Numbered from the stretch's first letter, positions 31,172 to 40,753 are shown. The stretch: DNA of 40,877 nucleotides from an uncultured Prevotella sp. (GCA_900543155.1 UQQN01000007.1:1-40877); one strand, 5' to 3'. Notes: generated by a model not told the origin, from the sequence alone. Translations and numbers: made by a program.

Positions 31172-32536
31172 ATGGCTCAAAAACCCAGTATACCCAAAGG
31201 AACACGCGACTTTGGTGCCGTAGAGATGGCACGTCGCAATTACATTTTCAATACCATTCGCGAGGTCTATGCCCTCTATGGATTCCGCCAAATCGAAACA
31301 CCCGCAATGGAGAACCTCTCCACACTGATGGGCAAGTATGGCGAAGAAGGAGACAAACTCCTGTTTAAAATTCTCAATTCCGGAAACTTCCGTGGCGAAG
31401 TAAGCACCGAAGAGTATGCCGAGAAAAATGCAGCACAACTCGCAGCACGATTCTGCGAAAAAGGTCTACGCTACGACCTCACCGTGCCCTTTGCACGCTA
31501 CGTAGTGCAGCATCGCGACGAATTGCAAATGCCCTTCAAGCGCTACCAAATTCAACCCGTGTGGCGTGCCGACCGTCCCCAAAAAGGTCGTTATCGCGAG
31601 TTCTATCAGTGCGATGCCGACGTGGTAGGCTCCGACTCGCTGCTCAACGAGGTAGAACTTATGCAAATTGTCGACGAAGTGTTCAGTCGCTTTGGCATTC
31701 GCGTATGTATCAAAATCAACAACCGAAAAATCCTTAGCGGTATAGCCGAAATCATTGGTGCTGCCGACAAAATTGTCGACATCACCGTAGCCATCGACAA
31801 ACTCGATAAGATAGGGCTCGACAAGGTAAACGAAGAACTACGTGCCGTAGGACTTACCGACGAGGCAGTAGAAAAACTGCAACCCATCATCTCTCTCTCG
31901 GGCTCGAACGAAGAAAAACTCGAAACCATGCGCCAAGTCTTGGCACAGAGCGAGGTGGGACTTAAGGGTGTAGACGAAGTTGCCTTTGTGCTTCAGGCGC
32001 TCAAGGCAAGCAACCTTCGCAACGAGCTCGAACTCGACCTCACCCTTGCCCGTGGCTTAAACTACTACACTGGCTGCATCTTCGAGGTCAAGGCACTCGA
32101 CGTGCAAATTGGTTCCATCACGGGCGGAGGACGTTACGACAACCTCACAGGCATCTTTGGTATGCCCGGACTCAGTGGCGTAGGCATCTCCTTTGGTGCC
32201 GACCGCATCTACGACGTGCTCACACAGCTCGATCTTTATCCTGCCGAAACAAACTCGGGTGCACGCATCCTCTTCATCAACTTCGGAGCTGCCGAGGCTG
32301 CACATTGCTTGCGCTTAGCAGCAGCAGTACGCCAAGCTGGTATCTCGGCTGAGGTATACCCCGATTCGGTGAAAATGAAAAAGCAAATGAGCTATGCCAA
32401 TGCCCATAAAGTCCCCTACGTAGCCCTCGTGGGCGAATCAGAAATGGCTGAAGGCAAAGTAGCACTCAAAAATATGGAAACAGGCGAACAACAAAGCCTT
32501 ACCATCCAACAAGTAATCGAAGAACTACAAAAATAA
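31172..32536 (+). CDS. hisS: Histidine-tRNA ligase
   Basis: A 454-residue class II aminoacyl-tRNA synthetase. Motif 1 region (FRQIETPAMENL), motif 2 (RADRPQKGRYREFYQCDADVVG), the HisA signature ARGLNYYTGCIFEV (around 294), GGGRYDNL and the motif 3 SGVGISFGADRIYDVL are all present, followed by the anticodon-binding domain. Its position 29 bases after ftsW, with no terminator seen between, suggests read-through from the dcw cluster. The stop codon lies within the left arm of the repeat at 32535-32643. Confidence 0.97.
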   Translation: MAQKPSIPKGTRDFGAVEMARRNYIFNTIREVYALYGFRQIETPAMENLSTLMGKYGEEGDKLLFKILNSGNFRGEVSTEEYAEKNAAQLAARFCEKGLRYDLTVPFARYVVQHRDELQMPFKRYQIQPVWRADRPQKGRYREFYQCDADVVGSDSLLNEVELMQIVDEVFSRFGIRVCIKINNRKILSGIAEIIGAADKIVDITVAIDKLDKIGLDKVNEELRAVGLTDEAVEKLQPIISLSGSNEEKLETMRQVLAQSEVGLKGVDEVAFVLQALKASNLRNELELDLTLARGLNYYTGCIFEVKALDVQIGSITGGGRYDNLTGIFGMPGLSGVGISFGADRIYDVLTQLDLYPAETNSGARILFINFGAAEAAHCLRLAAAVRQAGISAEVYPDSVKMKKQMSYANAHKVPYVALVGESEMAEGKVALKNMETGEQQSLTIQQVIEELQK

Positions 32537-32643
32537 TGTATAATGTAAAATGTATAATGTATAATTGCCTTGCGGATGAATTATACATTAAAAAATTATG
32601 AACGCCATCCCACAAGGCAATTATACATTTTACATTATACATT
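32535..32643. repeat. MITE-like inverted-repeat element
   Basis: A 109-base element. The left arm (32535-32572) is AT-rich TGTATAATGTAAAATGTATA-type sequence ending TGCCTTG. The right arm (32613-32643) is its reverse complement over 31 bases; the left arm has one extra GTATAAT unit. The centre is about 40 bases. The left arm contains the last two bases of the hisS stop codon. A related solo arm is at 12794-12842. No transposase is nearby; the size and arms fit a non-autonomous element or an intergenic hairpin repeat. Confidence 0.75.
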
Positions 32644-32662
32644 AAAATTCCCTTTCCCCTTC

Positions 32663-34033
32663 ATGCAAAGCAACAACATGTCTCATGCACAAAACCTGTC
32701 GCACAATGCCTACTTCGAAGAGGTAAACCGCATGTACACCGCACGCGAGGCAATAGACGAAGCCAAACGATGCCTACACTGCAAAGTGCCACAGTGTCGT
32801 AAAGGATGCCCCATCGAAAATAACATCCCTGACTTCATCCACGAACTCTCAAAAGGCAATATGGGCGAAGCCATGAACATTCTCCACGAAAAGACCAACC
32901 TACCCGCCATTTGTGGACGCGTCTGTCCACACGAAAAACAGTGCGAAGGTCACTGCGTGTTGGGCAAAAAGGACAACCCCGTGCGCGTGGGCAAACTCGA
33001 AAGCTTCGTGGCGCAGTTCGATGCCGAAATGAACCTCACTCACGAGCGCATACCCGAAAAAACACGTGGCAAGGTGGCAGTCATAGGCTCAGGACCTGCA
33101 GGACTCACCGTGGCAGGCGACCTTGCGCGCCAAGGCTTCCACGTCACCATTTTCGAAGGACAACCCGAACCAGGAGGCGTGCTCATGTATGGCATACCCG
33201 AATACCGACTACCCAAAGCCGTGGTGCGCAACGAAATTAAGCGCATCGAAGCCCTGGGCGTAACCTTCGTCACAAACTGCCTTGTGGGCGACCCTCAAAG
33301 CGGAGTCACCGTCGACAGCCTATTTGCCGACGGCTTCGACGCCATTTTTATGGGCACAGGCACCGCACTCCCCCAAAACCTCAACATACCTGGCGCTAAC
33401 CTCCGACGCGTCACCCAGTCCACCGACTTCCTTCACAACGTCAACGCCTACATGGAAGGCGCCATGCCCTACGAAATGGTACCCCTACGTCGTGGCGACC
33501 GCGTAGCAGTGATAGGGGGCGGAAACGTAGCCATGGATGCAGCGCGAACCGCCAAACGTCTCGGAGCCGATGTCACCGTGGTATATCGTCGCACACAAGC
33601 CGAAATGCCCGCCATCAAAAGCGAGTACGACGATGCCGTGGCAGAGGGCGTAAAGTTTATGTGGCAAACCAACTCAATCGAGTTCATAGGCAACGAAAAG
33701 GGCCGTGTGTGCGCCATACGCCTATCCACCCCCCAAGGCGAGCGCACCGAAAGCTTCGACCGCGTATTCCTTGCCATAGGCTCGCGTCCAGCAGCACGCA
33801 TAGTCAGCACCACCACCGGCATACAAGTCGACGAAAAAGGCTACGTAATCTGTGGCGAACGACCCATGGGTATGACCACCCGACGCGGCGTATTTGCAGG
33901 AGGCGACGTAGTGCACCGACCCCAAACCGTAGTACTCGCCATGAAAGCTGCCAAAGAAGTAGCGCTGGGCATAGCCCAATACGTCGACGCCATAAAACTA
34001 CTTGAATACTGCGAAGCTACAACCGAAAAATAA
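32663..34033 (+). CDS. GltD/NfnB-like NAD(P)-dependent FAD oxidoreductase (glutamate synthase small-subunit family)
   Basis: A 456-residue flavoprotein. The N terminus has two Cys clusters for 4Fe-4S centres (CLHCKVPQCRKGCP and CGRVCPHEKQCEGHC), then an FAD Rossmann motif VIGSGPAGLT (about 139). GGVLMYGIPEYRLPK follows, then a second dinucleotide motif VIGGGNVAMDAARTA (about 281) and the C-terminal GVFAGGDVV. It may be a stand-alone NADPH glutamate synthase (GltA) or the NfnB half of a bifurcating transhydrogenase; no NfnA or large GltB is nearby. The start at 32663 (alternatively 32678) was chosen because earlier codons back to 32570 are made of repeat-element sequence and do not match the family. 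Confidence 0.88.
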   Translation: MQSNNMSHAQNLSHNAYFEEVNRMYTAREAIDEAKRCLHCKVPQCRKGCPIENNIPDFIHELSKGNMGEAMNILHEKTNLPAICGRVCPHEKQCEGHCVLGKKDNPVRVGKLESFVAQFDAEMNLTHERIPEKTRGKVAVIGSGPAGLTVAGDLARQGFHVTIFEGQPEPGGVLMYGIPEYRLPKAVVRNEIKRIEALGVTFVTNCLVGDPQSGVTVDSLFADGFDAIFMGTGTALPQNLNIPGANLRRVTQSTDFLHNVNAYMEGAMPYEMVPLRRGDRVAVIGGGNVAMDAARTAKRLGADVTVVYRRTQAEMPAIKSEYDDAVAEGVKFMWQTNSIEFIGNEKGRVCAIRLSTPQGERTESFDRVFLAIGSRPAARIVSTTTGIQVDEKGYVICGERPMGMTTRRGVFAGGDVVHRPQTVVLAMKAAKEVALGIAQYVDAIKLLEYCEATTEK

Positions 34034-34129
34034 AAAAAGACTTTTTTTATTGAACTCGCTATTTGAGTGGGGATAGTCAATGTAGCGCCAACACACCAAA
34101 TAGAGCGCACTCCTTATTAGGCGATAAGC

Positions 34130-34189
34130 GTGCCAGCCCTTGGATAAATTTTGAACGCGTCAGTTCTTTTCTTACCCAAGGGCTGGCAC
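34130..34189. terminator. Long-loop inverted repeat between convergent genes
   Basis: A perfect 14-bp stem (GTGCCAGCCCTTGG 34130-34143, CCAAGGGCTGGCAC 34176-34189) around a 32-base loop, followed by a T-rich stretch on plus. It lies between the GltD-like gene and the convergent DUF6377 gene, so it could end both transcripts. The loop is long for a classical terminator. Confidence 0.55.
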
Positions 34190-34222
34190 ATTTGTTTGTT
34201 ATATAGAGAGAATTATTGCGAT

Positions 34223-35836
34223 TTAATAATTCTGAATAATATGGCACAACGCATTCACGTCATCCTCAAAAGTATCGCGTACTTTAGCACGATTTTTCAT
34301 CGCAGTTTTGTAGTTGTAAATAGTTTGGGTAGAATAAAAGAGTAGCGTCGCAATCTCCTGACTCGATGTAACCCCTAAGCGCATCAAAGCAAAAATGCGC
34401 AGCTCTGTAGTGAGTGCTTGCGGTGAAGCAGGACAAATTCTTTCCTCATCGCGCAACAGATTGTTGAGCTGTTGAACAAAGTCGGGATAAAGCAAAATAA
34501 ATGCACGATCAAAACGATCGTAGAAGGTGTTAGCCTCTTCCTCTTGTATACGCACACGGTTAATTTTAGACAATAAATCGTCTGTTTTTCCCGCTTTAAT
34601 CGAACGCGATACCATTTTCCGCAAATTGTCGAGCTTGCCAATATAGATAGCACTAAGGTCCAAAAAAAGTCGTAAATACGTTTCGCGATGGCGGTTCGTT
34701 TCGCTTAATTCGCGATTCAGCTTTTCCAATATTTCGTTTTGTGCGTGCATTTGCATACGACGCTGGTTGAGCTTGCTGTTTTGTTTAAACGCCAAAATAA
34801 TCAGACCTAATAGCAGCAAAGCTAAAACACTCACACCCCCCAAGCCCCAATAAAGCAAGCGAGTGCGTTGATTGATTTGGTCTTGATACGCAGAAACAAT
34901 TTTAGGCAGAATGCGCGAAATCTCTAACATACGCAACCGATTTTTATAAAATTGGGCATCCTCCATAGAGCAATAAATGTATCTTACAGCTCGGTCAGAG
35001 TTATTGCGGTCTTTTTCATAAAGATAGAGAGAAAGTTCTTGCAATGCCAAGTTCTCCTTGAGTGGACATACTTGGTCCGAAATACCTGCTTTCACAATGT
35101 ATTTTTCATATTGTTGCATCATCCCCATCTGTTTATATCCGCGTGCGAGTGCGTAGGCAGCCGAGGCATAAAGACGGTTGTTTACACCCACTTGCTGTAA
35201 CACCAATTTGTAATAATTCATAGCCTTGCGGTTGCGATTGCCATAATACAAAGTTTCTCCCATTAAATAGTTATACATAACTCCATCGCGTGTTGTATGA
35301 TGTAGAGCCTGTTTTAGATAGAAGAGGCGCTGTGCACGCATTTGTGGTGCAAATTCATTGTCATCGCAATAGGCTGCCCAAAAGTTATAGAGCCAACTCA
35401 TGGAGTAATAATACTGAAACAGTAAATGTTTGGGCAATTTTTCTACATCAACCCCTTCAAGCATAGCTTTCGCCTGACTATAATAACCACTTGTGGCAAG
35501 TAAAAGCCCACGATGAATGCTAAAAACTGCGATGAAATCGCTATTTTTAGCTTCTTCTGCTAAATGCAAACCTCTGTTTACGTAAACCATTGAAGAGTCG
35601 AAACGAAAGGTATAGTAAGCTTGGAAAAGGCGGTCGTAGACATTCAACTTATCTTCTGCGCATAGTGGTTTATGTAGTTCAGCCTTAATTAAATCAATTT
35701 GTGCTTGCTTTTTCTGCATAAACTCGGCACGTCGTGCTACGTATTGGTCTAGTTCATAGAACACATCGTTAGCCTTCGTTGGCATATTGCAGCAAATAAT
35801 GAAAAATGAAATAAATATAAATCGGAAATATCTCAT
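34223..35836 (-). CDS. DUF6377-type transmembrane transcriptional regulator
   Basis: A 537-residue protein with a signal peptide (MRYFRFIFISFFIICC...KA). A helical TPR-like periplasmic region runs to about residue 320, with one membrane segment (LLYWGLGGVSVLALLLLGLIILAF, about 325-348). A coiled-coil stretch (KLNQRRMQMHAQNEILEKLNRELSE) leads to a C-terminal helix-turn-helix (LRIFALMRLGVTSSQEIATLLFYSTQTIYNYK, about 478-510) of LuxR-like type. The layout is a one-component sensor: periplasmic binding, cytoplasmic DNA binding. DUF6377 regulators sit next to glycan-uptake genes in Bacteroidota. Here it is divergent from a TonB receptor and GH36 enzyme and probably controls them. Confidence 0.85.
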   Translation of the reverse strand: MRYFRFIFISFFIICCNMPTKANDVFYELDQYVARRAEFMQKKQAQIDLIKAELHKPLCAEDKLNVYDRLFQAYYTFRFDSSMVYVNRGLHLAEEAKNSDFIAVFSIHRGLLLATSGYYSQAKAMLEGVDVEKLPKHLLFQYYYSMSWLYNFWAAYCDDNEFAPQMRAQRLFYLKQALHHTTRDGVMYNYLMGETLYYGNRNRKAMNYYKLVLQQVGVNNRLYASAAYALARGYKQMGMMQQYEKYIVKAGISDQVCPLKENLALQELSLYLYEKDRNNSDRAVRYIYCSMEDAQFYKNRLRMLEISRILPKIVSAYQDQINQRTRLLYWGLGGVSVLALLLLGLIILAFKQNSKLNQRRMQMHAQNEILEKLNRELSETNRHRETYLRLFLDLSAIYIGKLDNLRKMVSRSIKAGKTDDLLSKINRVRIQEEEANTFYDRFDRAFILLYPDFVQQLNNLLRDEERICPASPQALTTELRIFALMRLGVTSSQEIATLLFYSTQTIYNYKTAMKNRAKVRDTFEDDVNALCHIIQNY

Positions 35837-35863
35837 AAGAAAGGGATTTTTTTATTGATATGG

Positions 35864-35871
35864 CAAAAATA
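35864..35871 (-). promoter_or_regulatory. -7 box for the DUF6377 regulator gene
   Basis: TATTTTTG on the minus strand, 27 bases before the start codon at 35836; -33 region not clear. Confidence 0.4.
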
Positions 35872-36018
35872 AGCATTTACTTTCATATATTCTACATCTA
35901 CTTTGCCTTTTTGTTTCTTCTTCTGTTATTCTTTGTGTATCAATGCTTTTCTAATTTTATTCCCTTAAAATAATCTACTTACCATTTACCGACACATGGT
36001 TTTAGTGCGTGGTTGCCC

Positions 36019-36026
36019 TAATTTTG
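36019..36026 (+). promoter_or_regulatory. -7 box for the TonB receptor-GH36 operon
   Basis: TAATTTTG with no good -33 TTTG, as expected of an activator-dependent promoter. It implies an ~87-base leader before the ATG at 36119. The rest of the 282-base divergent spacer shows no clear operator repeat. Confidence 0.45.
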
Positions 36027-36118
36027 CCAGCGAAAATCAATAACAGTTCATTTTGCAATATCAGTTTTTCAAGTTGCAGTTTGAATTGAAACCTCTACAA
36101 ATCAAAAAAAGATACCTG

Positions 36119-38437
36119 ATGAAATCTGTTACATTTCAAGCACTAACCTCGTGCCTATTGCTTACTGCAAGCATGCAGGCACACGCACAAAGTAATGCCT
36201 CTACCGACAATGGTGGTGGTAAACAAGGCGAAGAGCGCAACGTAATGCTCAATGCTGCAGACGCTAACAAACCACGTGAAATACAAATAGGCTTGCCTAG
36301 CGAGGACGTTAATGTCTACGAGAATGGTTTGCCTGCTGTTTATTCATCGTCGGTACATAAACTCTCTGCTCATTGGCGTAACGATGCTAGTTTAGGTCAA
36401 ACGGGATTACTCTCTCCATCAGAGTCTGCCATCACAACGGGTAATATTGCTTACTCCGTGACGGGCTTTACTGATTTAGGTCAACAGGGCTTTCATGGCA
36501 AGCTTAATTATCGTGTAAACCATTTTGGTATGCAAAACTTTGACCTGAATTTTAACGGTGGAATAGGCAAAAATTGGCTCTATAATGCCGGAACCTACCA
36601 AAACTTCGACCCGGGTAGTTTTAAATTACAGTTTACTGATTATGCCGATCGTACGCAAATATATCATGCGGGGTTGACACGCATTCTCAATGATGGTAAG
36701 GGGTATGTTTCGGTGCAATATAAGCATGCTAATAGCAAGAACCCTGGCAATTTTGCCAATGCAGCTCCGTTTATCTATGTGGGTGATGGTTCCATTAAGA
36801 AAGTGAACGGCTTCGACCCAGGACTCAACTCTTACGTGCCCTACAATGGCGCGTACTCTTATAGAGATATTATGACGGGTGAGCAGAAAACGTGGAATTT
36901 TAATAAAGGAAGCGAGAACCGTTCGCATGAGGTCGCTTTTCTTGCTAACTATCGTTGGGACAATGGACTGCAATGGAAGTTTGATGCAAAGTACATGAAC
37001 GTGCCTGTAGCAAATTATGTTGATTTTGGCGGAAGCACCATTCGCGAAGTTACGGCTGCAGATGGCTATACCCTCGATGAAAACGGACAAAATCCGTACG
37101 AAGGACTTATTGAAGGACGTCGCACTTGGTTACACTTTGGTAAGGTAAGCAGTGCAATGTTTACCACCGAATTGAGCAAGCAAATGGGACGTCATGCAGT
37201 GCGCTTAGGATTGAATGAATGGTACTATCACCTTAATTATCATTCATCGTCTTTACAATGGACGGGTACTGTTTCACCTTATCCGCAAGTGCTTTATAGC
37301 ATGGCGACCGATCCTGCCGACCCTACACAAACAGCAAAGCGTACACAATTCTTTGGTTTCAACGAGTTAAGTCCTGAATACACCAAAGGTTCTGAAAATA
37401 AATTGGCGCTTTATCTAACCGATAATTGGAAAATCAGTGATAAACTCAATCTCTACTATGGTGGACGCTTGGAGTATTATCGTATGTCGGCAGACCAAAT
37501 AGCTCAATCGCGTTTTTCAGGTTTCCATATTGGTGACTTTAACACATATAATCGCGATGAAAACGGCAATATTGTCGCTACAGAGCATAGCATTCAGCCT
37601 GCCAACGTAACTAAGAACAAACTTAATTACGCTGCAACGGCACAACTCACTTACGACATTGTAGGTGGATTGGGCGTTATGGCAGATGGTACCATTGCTA
37701 CGCGTTATCCGCGCATTAGCGACTACGCAGGAACAGGTCCTACAGCCGAACAATATAAGCGTGTGACAATTCCATTGGTGCGTGGTGGTATTTACTACAA
37801 AAATAACTGGCTCGACCTCTCGTCAATGGTTACTTACATAGCCAAGTCAAATAACATTGATCAGCAAAATTTGACAAAGCCAGGTACAAGCGAGGGTAAA
37901 ACGGTGTTGCTCATCTACAACATTCAAACTTTGGGTTGGACAACAACAGCTGAAATCAAACCCTTCAAGAATTTCTCACTGCACGCATTGTTCACTTATC
38001 AAAAGCCTGTATACAAGAATTACAATGCCAGCGTAACCTTTAGCGATGGACAACAGATGTCGGTGAATGCGAACAATATGATAGTAAAAGAAATTCCGCA
38101 AATTCTTGTTGAACTCGACCCCAAATACAACATTACAAAGGATTTGAATGTATGGCTCTCATTCCGTTACTTTGGCAAAACTTATGCAAACTTGCAAGAG
38201 GCTCTCTATTTTAATGGACATTGGGAAACCTTTGGAGGTATTAACTGGAATGTAAACAAAAAGCTCTCGCTTGGTGCAAGTGTTGTTAATTTCCTCAATC
38301 AAAAGGGTGCCAAAGGTACCATCAGTGGTTCGGAACTTATCAGCAAAGCTGACGCTGGAAAGTATGCCGGAAAATATATGAGTGGTAGCTATATGCGCCC
38401 ATTCACCGTGGAATTTAGCGCCAACTTCAAGTTTTAA
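36119..38437 (+). CDS. TonB-dependent outer-membrane receptor
   Basis: A 772-residue outer-membrane protein with a signal peptide (MKSVTFQALTSCLLLTASMQAHA). The start of the mature protein (ERNVMLNAADANKPREIQIG) is followed by a plug-like segment (GLPSEDVNVYENGLPAVYSS) and a large beta-barrel with alternating aromatic strands, ending in FTVEFSANFKF with a C-terminal Phe. No carboxypeptidase-like N-terminal domain and no clear TonB box were seen, and no SusD partner follows. The start at 36119 was chosen for the signal peptide; an ATG at 36053 would add 22 residues before it. Linked GH36 enzyme suggests uptake of an alpha-galactoside such as melibiose or raffinose (inference). Confidence 0.85.
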   Translation: MKSVTFQALTSCLLLTASMQAHAQSNASTDNGGGKQGEERNVMLNAADANKPREIQIGLPSEDVNVYENGLPAVYSSSVHKLSAHWRNDASLGQTGLLSPSESAITTGNIAYSVTGFTDLGQQGFHGKLNYRVNHFGMQNFDLNFNGGIGKNWLYNAGTYQNFDPGSFKLQFTDYADRTQIYHAGLTRILNDGKGYVSVQYKHANSKNPGNFANAAPFIYVGDGSIKKVNGFDPGLNSYVPYNGAYSYRDIMTGEQKTWNFNKGSENRSHEVAFLANYRWDNGLQWKFDAKYMNVPVANYVDFGGSTIREVTAADGYTLDENGQNPYEGLIEGRRTWLHFGKVSSAMFTTELSKQMGRHAVRLGLNEWYYHLNYHSSSLQWTGTVSPYPQVLYSMATDPADPTQTAKRTQFFGFNELSPEYTKGSENKLALYLTDNWKISDKLNLYYGGRLEYYRMSADQIAQSRFSGFHIGDFNTYNRDENGNIVATEHSIQPANVTKNKLNYAATAQLTYDIVGGLGVMADGTIATRYPRISDYAGTGPTAEQYKRVTIPLVRGGIYYKNNWLDLSSMVTYIAKSNNIDQQNLTKPGTSEGKTVLLIYNIQTLGWTTTAEIKPFKNFSLHALFTYQKPVYKNYNASVTFSDGQQMSVNANNMIVKEIPQILVELDPKYNITKDLNVWLSFRYFGKTYANLQEALYFNGHWETFGGINWNVNKKLSLGASVVNFLNQKGAKGTISGSELISKADAGKYAGKYMSGSYMRPFTVEFSANFKF

Positions 38438-38472
38438 CCCCTTAATTGCAAACATTTTAAAATCAAAGAATT

Positions 38473-40665
38473 ATGATTCGCAATATAATCAAACCCACAC
38501 TTGCCATGATGGCATTAACCCTTGCTTCGGCAACGGTCAACGCACAAACCATTCGTGTAAGTACGGATAAAACCGATCTTGTGCTAAAAGTATCGCCCAA
38601 AGGCAGACTTTATCAAACCTATTTGGGAGATAAACTTAAAAATGCTGCCGACTACGATCAAATTTCGTGGAATACTTATGCAGCTTCAGATGGTGCAGTA
38701 ACCACACGCGGACACGAGGTGTATGCTGGTTCGGGCAACGAGGACTACTTTGAGCCTGCTGTGGCAATTACGCATGCCGATGGCAACATGACTACCTACC
38801 TTTATTATAAAGGCAGCGAAACAAAAACCATCAATGGGGGTACTGAAACCATCGTTACATTACAGGATGATAAATATCCTGTGACTGTAAAACTGCACTA
38901 CGCAGCCTATGCAAAGGAAAATGTAATTAAAACATGGACTGAAATTTCTCACAAAGAAAAGAGTCCTGTAACTTTGTGGCGCTACAGCAGTACGATGCTC
39001 TATTTTAATGCGCCTAAATATTTCCTTACCTCTTATCACAGCGATTGGGCTAAGGAGGGACAACCCGAAACCGTGCAGTTAACTGCTGGAAAGAAAATTA
39101 TTGACACCAAACTTGGCTCGCGTGCAGCCATGCACACTGAACCATTTTTTGAACTCGGACTTAACGAGCCCGCTAAAGAACATGAAGGAAATGTGGTGCT
39201 CGGAACCATTGGTTGGACAGGCAACTTCCGTTTTACCTTTGAGGTGGACAATGTAGGTGGTTTGCGTGTGATACCAGCCATCAATCCTTATGCTTCTGAT
39301 TATAAACTCAAGGCAGGCGAAACATTTACCACACCCGAGTTTATTTTTACCACAAGCACAAGTGGCACAAGTCAGGCAAGCCGCAATTTGCACGATTGGG
39401 CACGTCGTTACCAAATAAATATGGGCGAGGGCGACCGTATGACCTTGCTTAATAATTGGGAAAACACGGGATTCGACTTTAACCAAAAAAGTTTGGCTGA
39501 GTTGATGAAGGATGCCAAAGACTTAGGCGTAGACATGTTCTTGTTGGACGATGGATGGTTCGCCAACAAATATCCTCGCAAGGACGATCATGCAGGTTTG
39601 GGCGATTGGGATGTAACTCACACTAAATTGCCCGATGGCATTCCTGGTCTGGTGCGCGATGCGAAGGCTGCAGGCGTAAAGTTTGGCATTTGGGTAGAAC
39701 CAGAGATGGTTAACCCCAAGAGCGAACTCTTTGAGAAGCATCCCGATTGGGTGATAAAGCAGAACAATCGCGAAACATATTACTATCGTAACCAATTGGT
39801 TTTGGACTTGTCAAATCCAAAGGTGCAGGACTATGTGTTTGGCGTGGTAGACCGCATTATGACCGAAAATCCTGAGGTGGCATATTTTAAGTGGGACTGC
39901 AATAGCCCCATCACAAACATCTACTCACCCTATCTTAAAAATAATCAGGGCAAGCTCTACATAGACCATGTACGTGGCATTTACAACGTGATGAGTCGCA
40001 TTAAAGCCAAATATCCTAATTTGCCCATGATGCTTTGCTCGGGTGGTGGTGGACGTATGGACTACGAGGCGTTGAAGTATTTCACCGAGTTTTGGTGCTC
40101 GGATGATACAGACCCTTACGAGCGTCTTTACATTCAGTGGAGTCTGTCGAAGTTCTTCCCAGCTAAAGCAATGGGCTCGCATGTTACAAATTGGAACAAA
40201 CGCACCAGTGTGAAGTTCCGCACAGATGTATGCAGTTCATGTAAATTGGGCTTCGATATCGACTTAAAACCCATCAAGGGTACGGCAGACTATCAGTTCT
40301 TGCAAGAAGCCGTTAAAAATTGGACACGTCTGAAACCTGTGATTCTCGATGGCGATCAGTATCGTTTGGTTTCGCCTTACGAAACAGACCATTGTGCACT
40401 TAATTATGTGTCGAAGGATAAATCGCACGCGGTAGTTTTTGCTTATAACTTGCATCCGCGTTATAAAGAACCCTTACAGAATGTTCGTTTTGAAGGACTC
40501 AATCCTGATCGCACCTATAAAGTGGAGGAAATAAACTTGATGCCAGGCACACAGTCAGCCTTTAGCTTCAATGGCAAGGCTTTTAGTGGTGACTATCTAA
40601 TGAAGGTGGGACTCTCTATTTTCGACCAAGAAGAGGGTACTAGTCATGTGTTTGAATTAAAATAA
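38473..40665 (+). CDS. Secreted GH36 alpha-galactosidase
   Basis: A 730-residue GH36 enzyme releasing terminal alpha-1,6-linked galactose. A signal peptide (residues 1-24, ending NAQ) predicts periplasmic or surface location. The N-terminal beta-sandwich is followed by a TIM barrel with MFLLDDGWF, GIWVEPEMVNP, YFKWDCN (nucleophile Asp475), LCSGGGGRMDY and SDDTD (residues 543-547, containing the acid/base Asp), then a C-terminal beta domain. All key residues are present. It follows the receptor gene by 35 bases in one operon and is ended by the terminator at 40712. Confidence 0.95.
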   Translation: MIRNIIKPTLAMMALTLASATVNAQTIRVSTDKTDLVLKVSPKGRLYQTYLGDKLKNAADYDQISWNTYAASDGAVTTRGHEVYAGSGNEDYFEPAVAITHADGNMTTYLYYKGSETKTINGGTETIVTLQDDKYPVTVKLHYAAYAKENVIKTWTEISHKEKSPVTLWRYSSTMLYFNAPKYFLTSYHSDWAKEGQPETVQLTAGKKIIDTKLGSRAAMHTEPFFELGLNEPAKEHEGNVVLGTIGWTGNFRFTFEVDNVGGLRVIPAINPYASDYKLKAGETFTTPEFIFTTSTSGTSQASRNLHDWARRYQINMGEGDRMTLLNNWENTGFDFNQKSLAELMKDAKDLGVDMFLLDDGWFANKYPRKDDHAGLGDWDVTHTKLPDGIPGLVRDAKAAGVKFGIWVEPEMVNPKSELFEKHPDWVIKQNNRETYYYRNQLVLDLSNPKVQDYVFGVVDRIMTENPEVAYFKWDCNSPITNIYSPYLKNNQGKLYIDHVRGIYNVMSRIKAKYPNLPMMLCSGGGGRMDYEALKYFTEFWCSDDTDPYERLYIQWSLSKFFPAKAMGSHVTNWNKRTSVKFRTDVCSSCKLGFDIDLKPIKGTADYQFLQEAVKNWTRLKPVILDGDQYRLVSPYETDHCALNYVSKDKSHAVVFAYNLHPRYKEPLQNVRFEGLNPDRTYKVEEINLMPGTQSAFSFNGKAFSGDYLMKVGLSIFDQEEGTSHVFELK

Positions 40666-40711
40666 AAAATGTGTGCCAACAACAGAATGAAATGTTGTGA
40701 TATTATATGAG

Positions 40712-40753
40712 AAGTTTCGGATGGATGCATTGTGCTGAAATCCGAAACTTTTT
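40712..40753 (+). terminator. Intrinsic terminator after the GH36 gene
   Basis: A perfect 11-bp stem (AAGTTTCGGAT 40712-40722, ATCCGAAACTT 40740-40750) followed by TTT. Confidence 0.9.
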
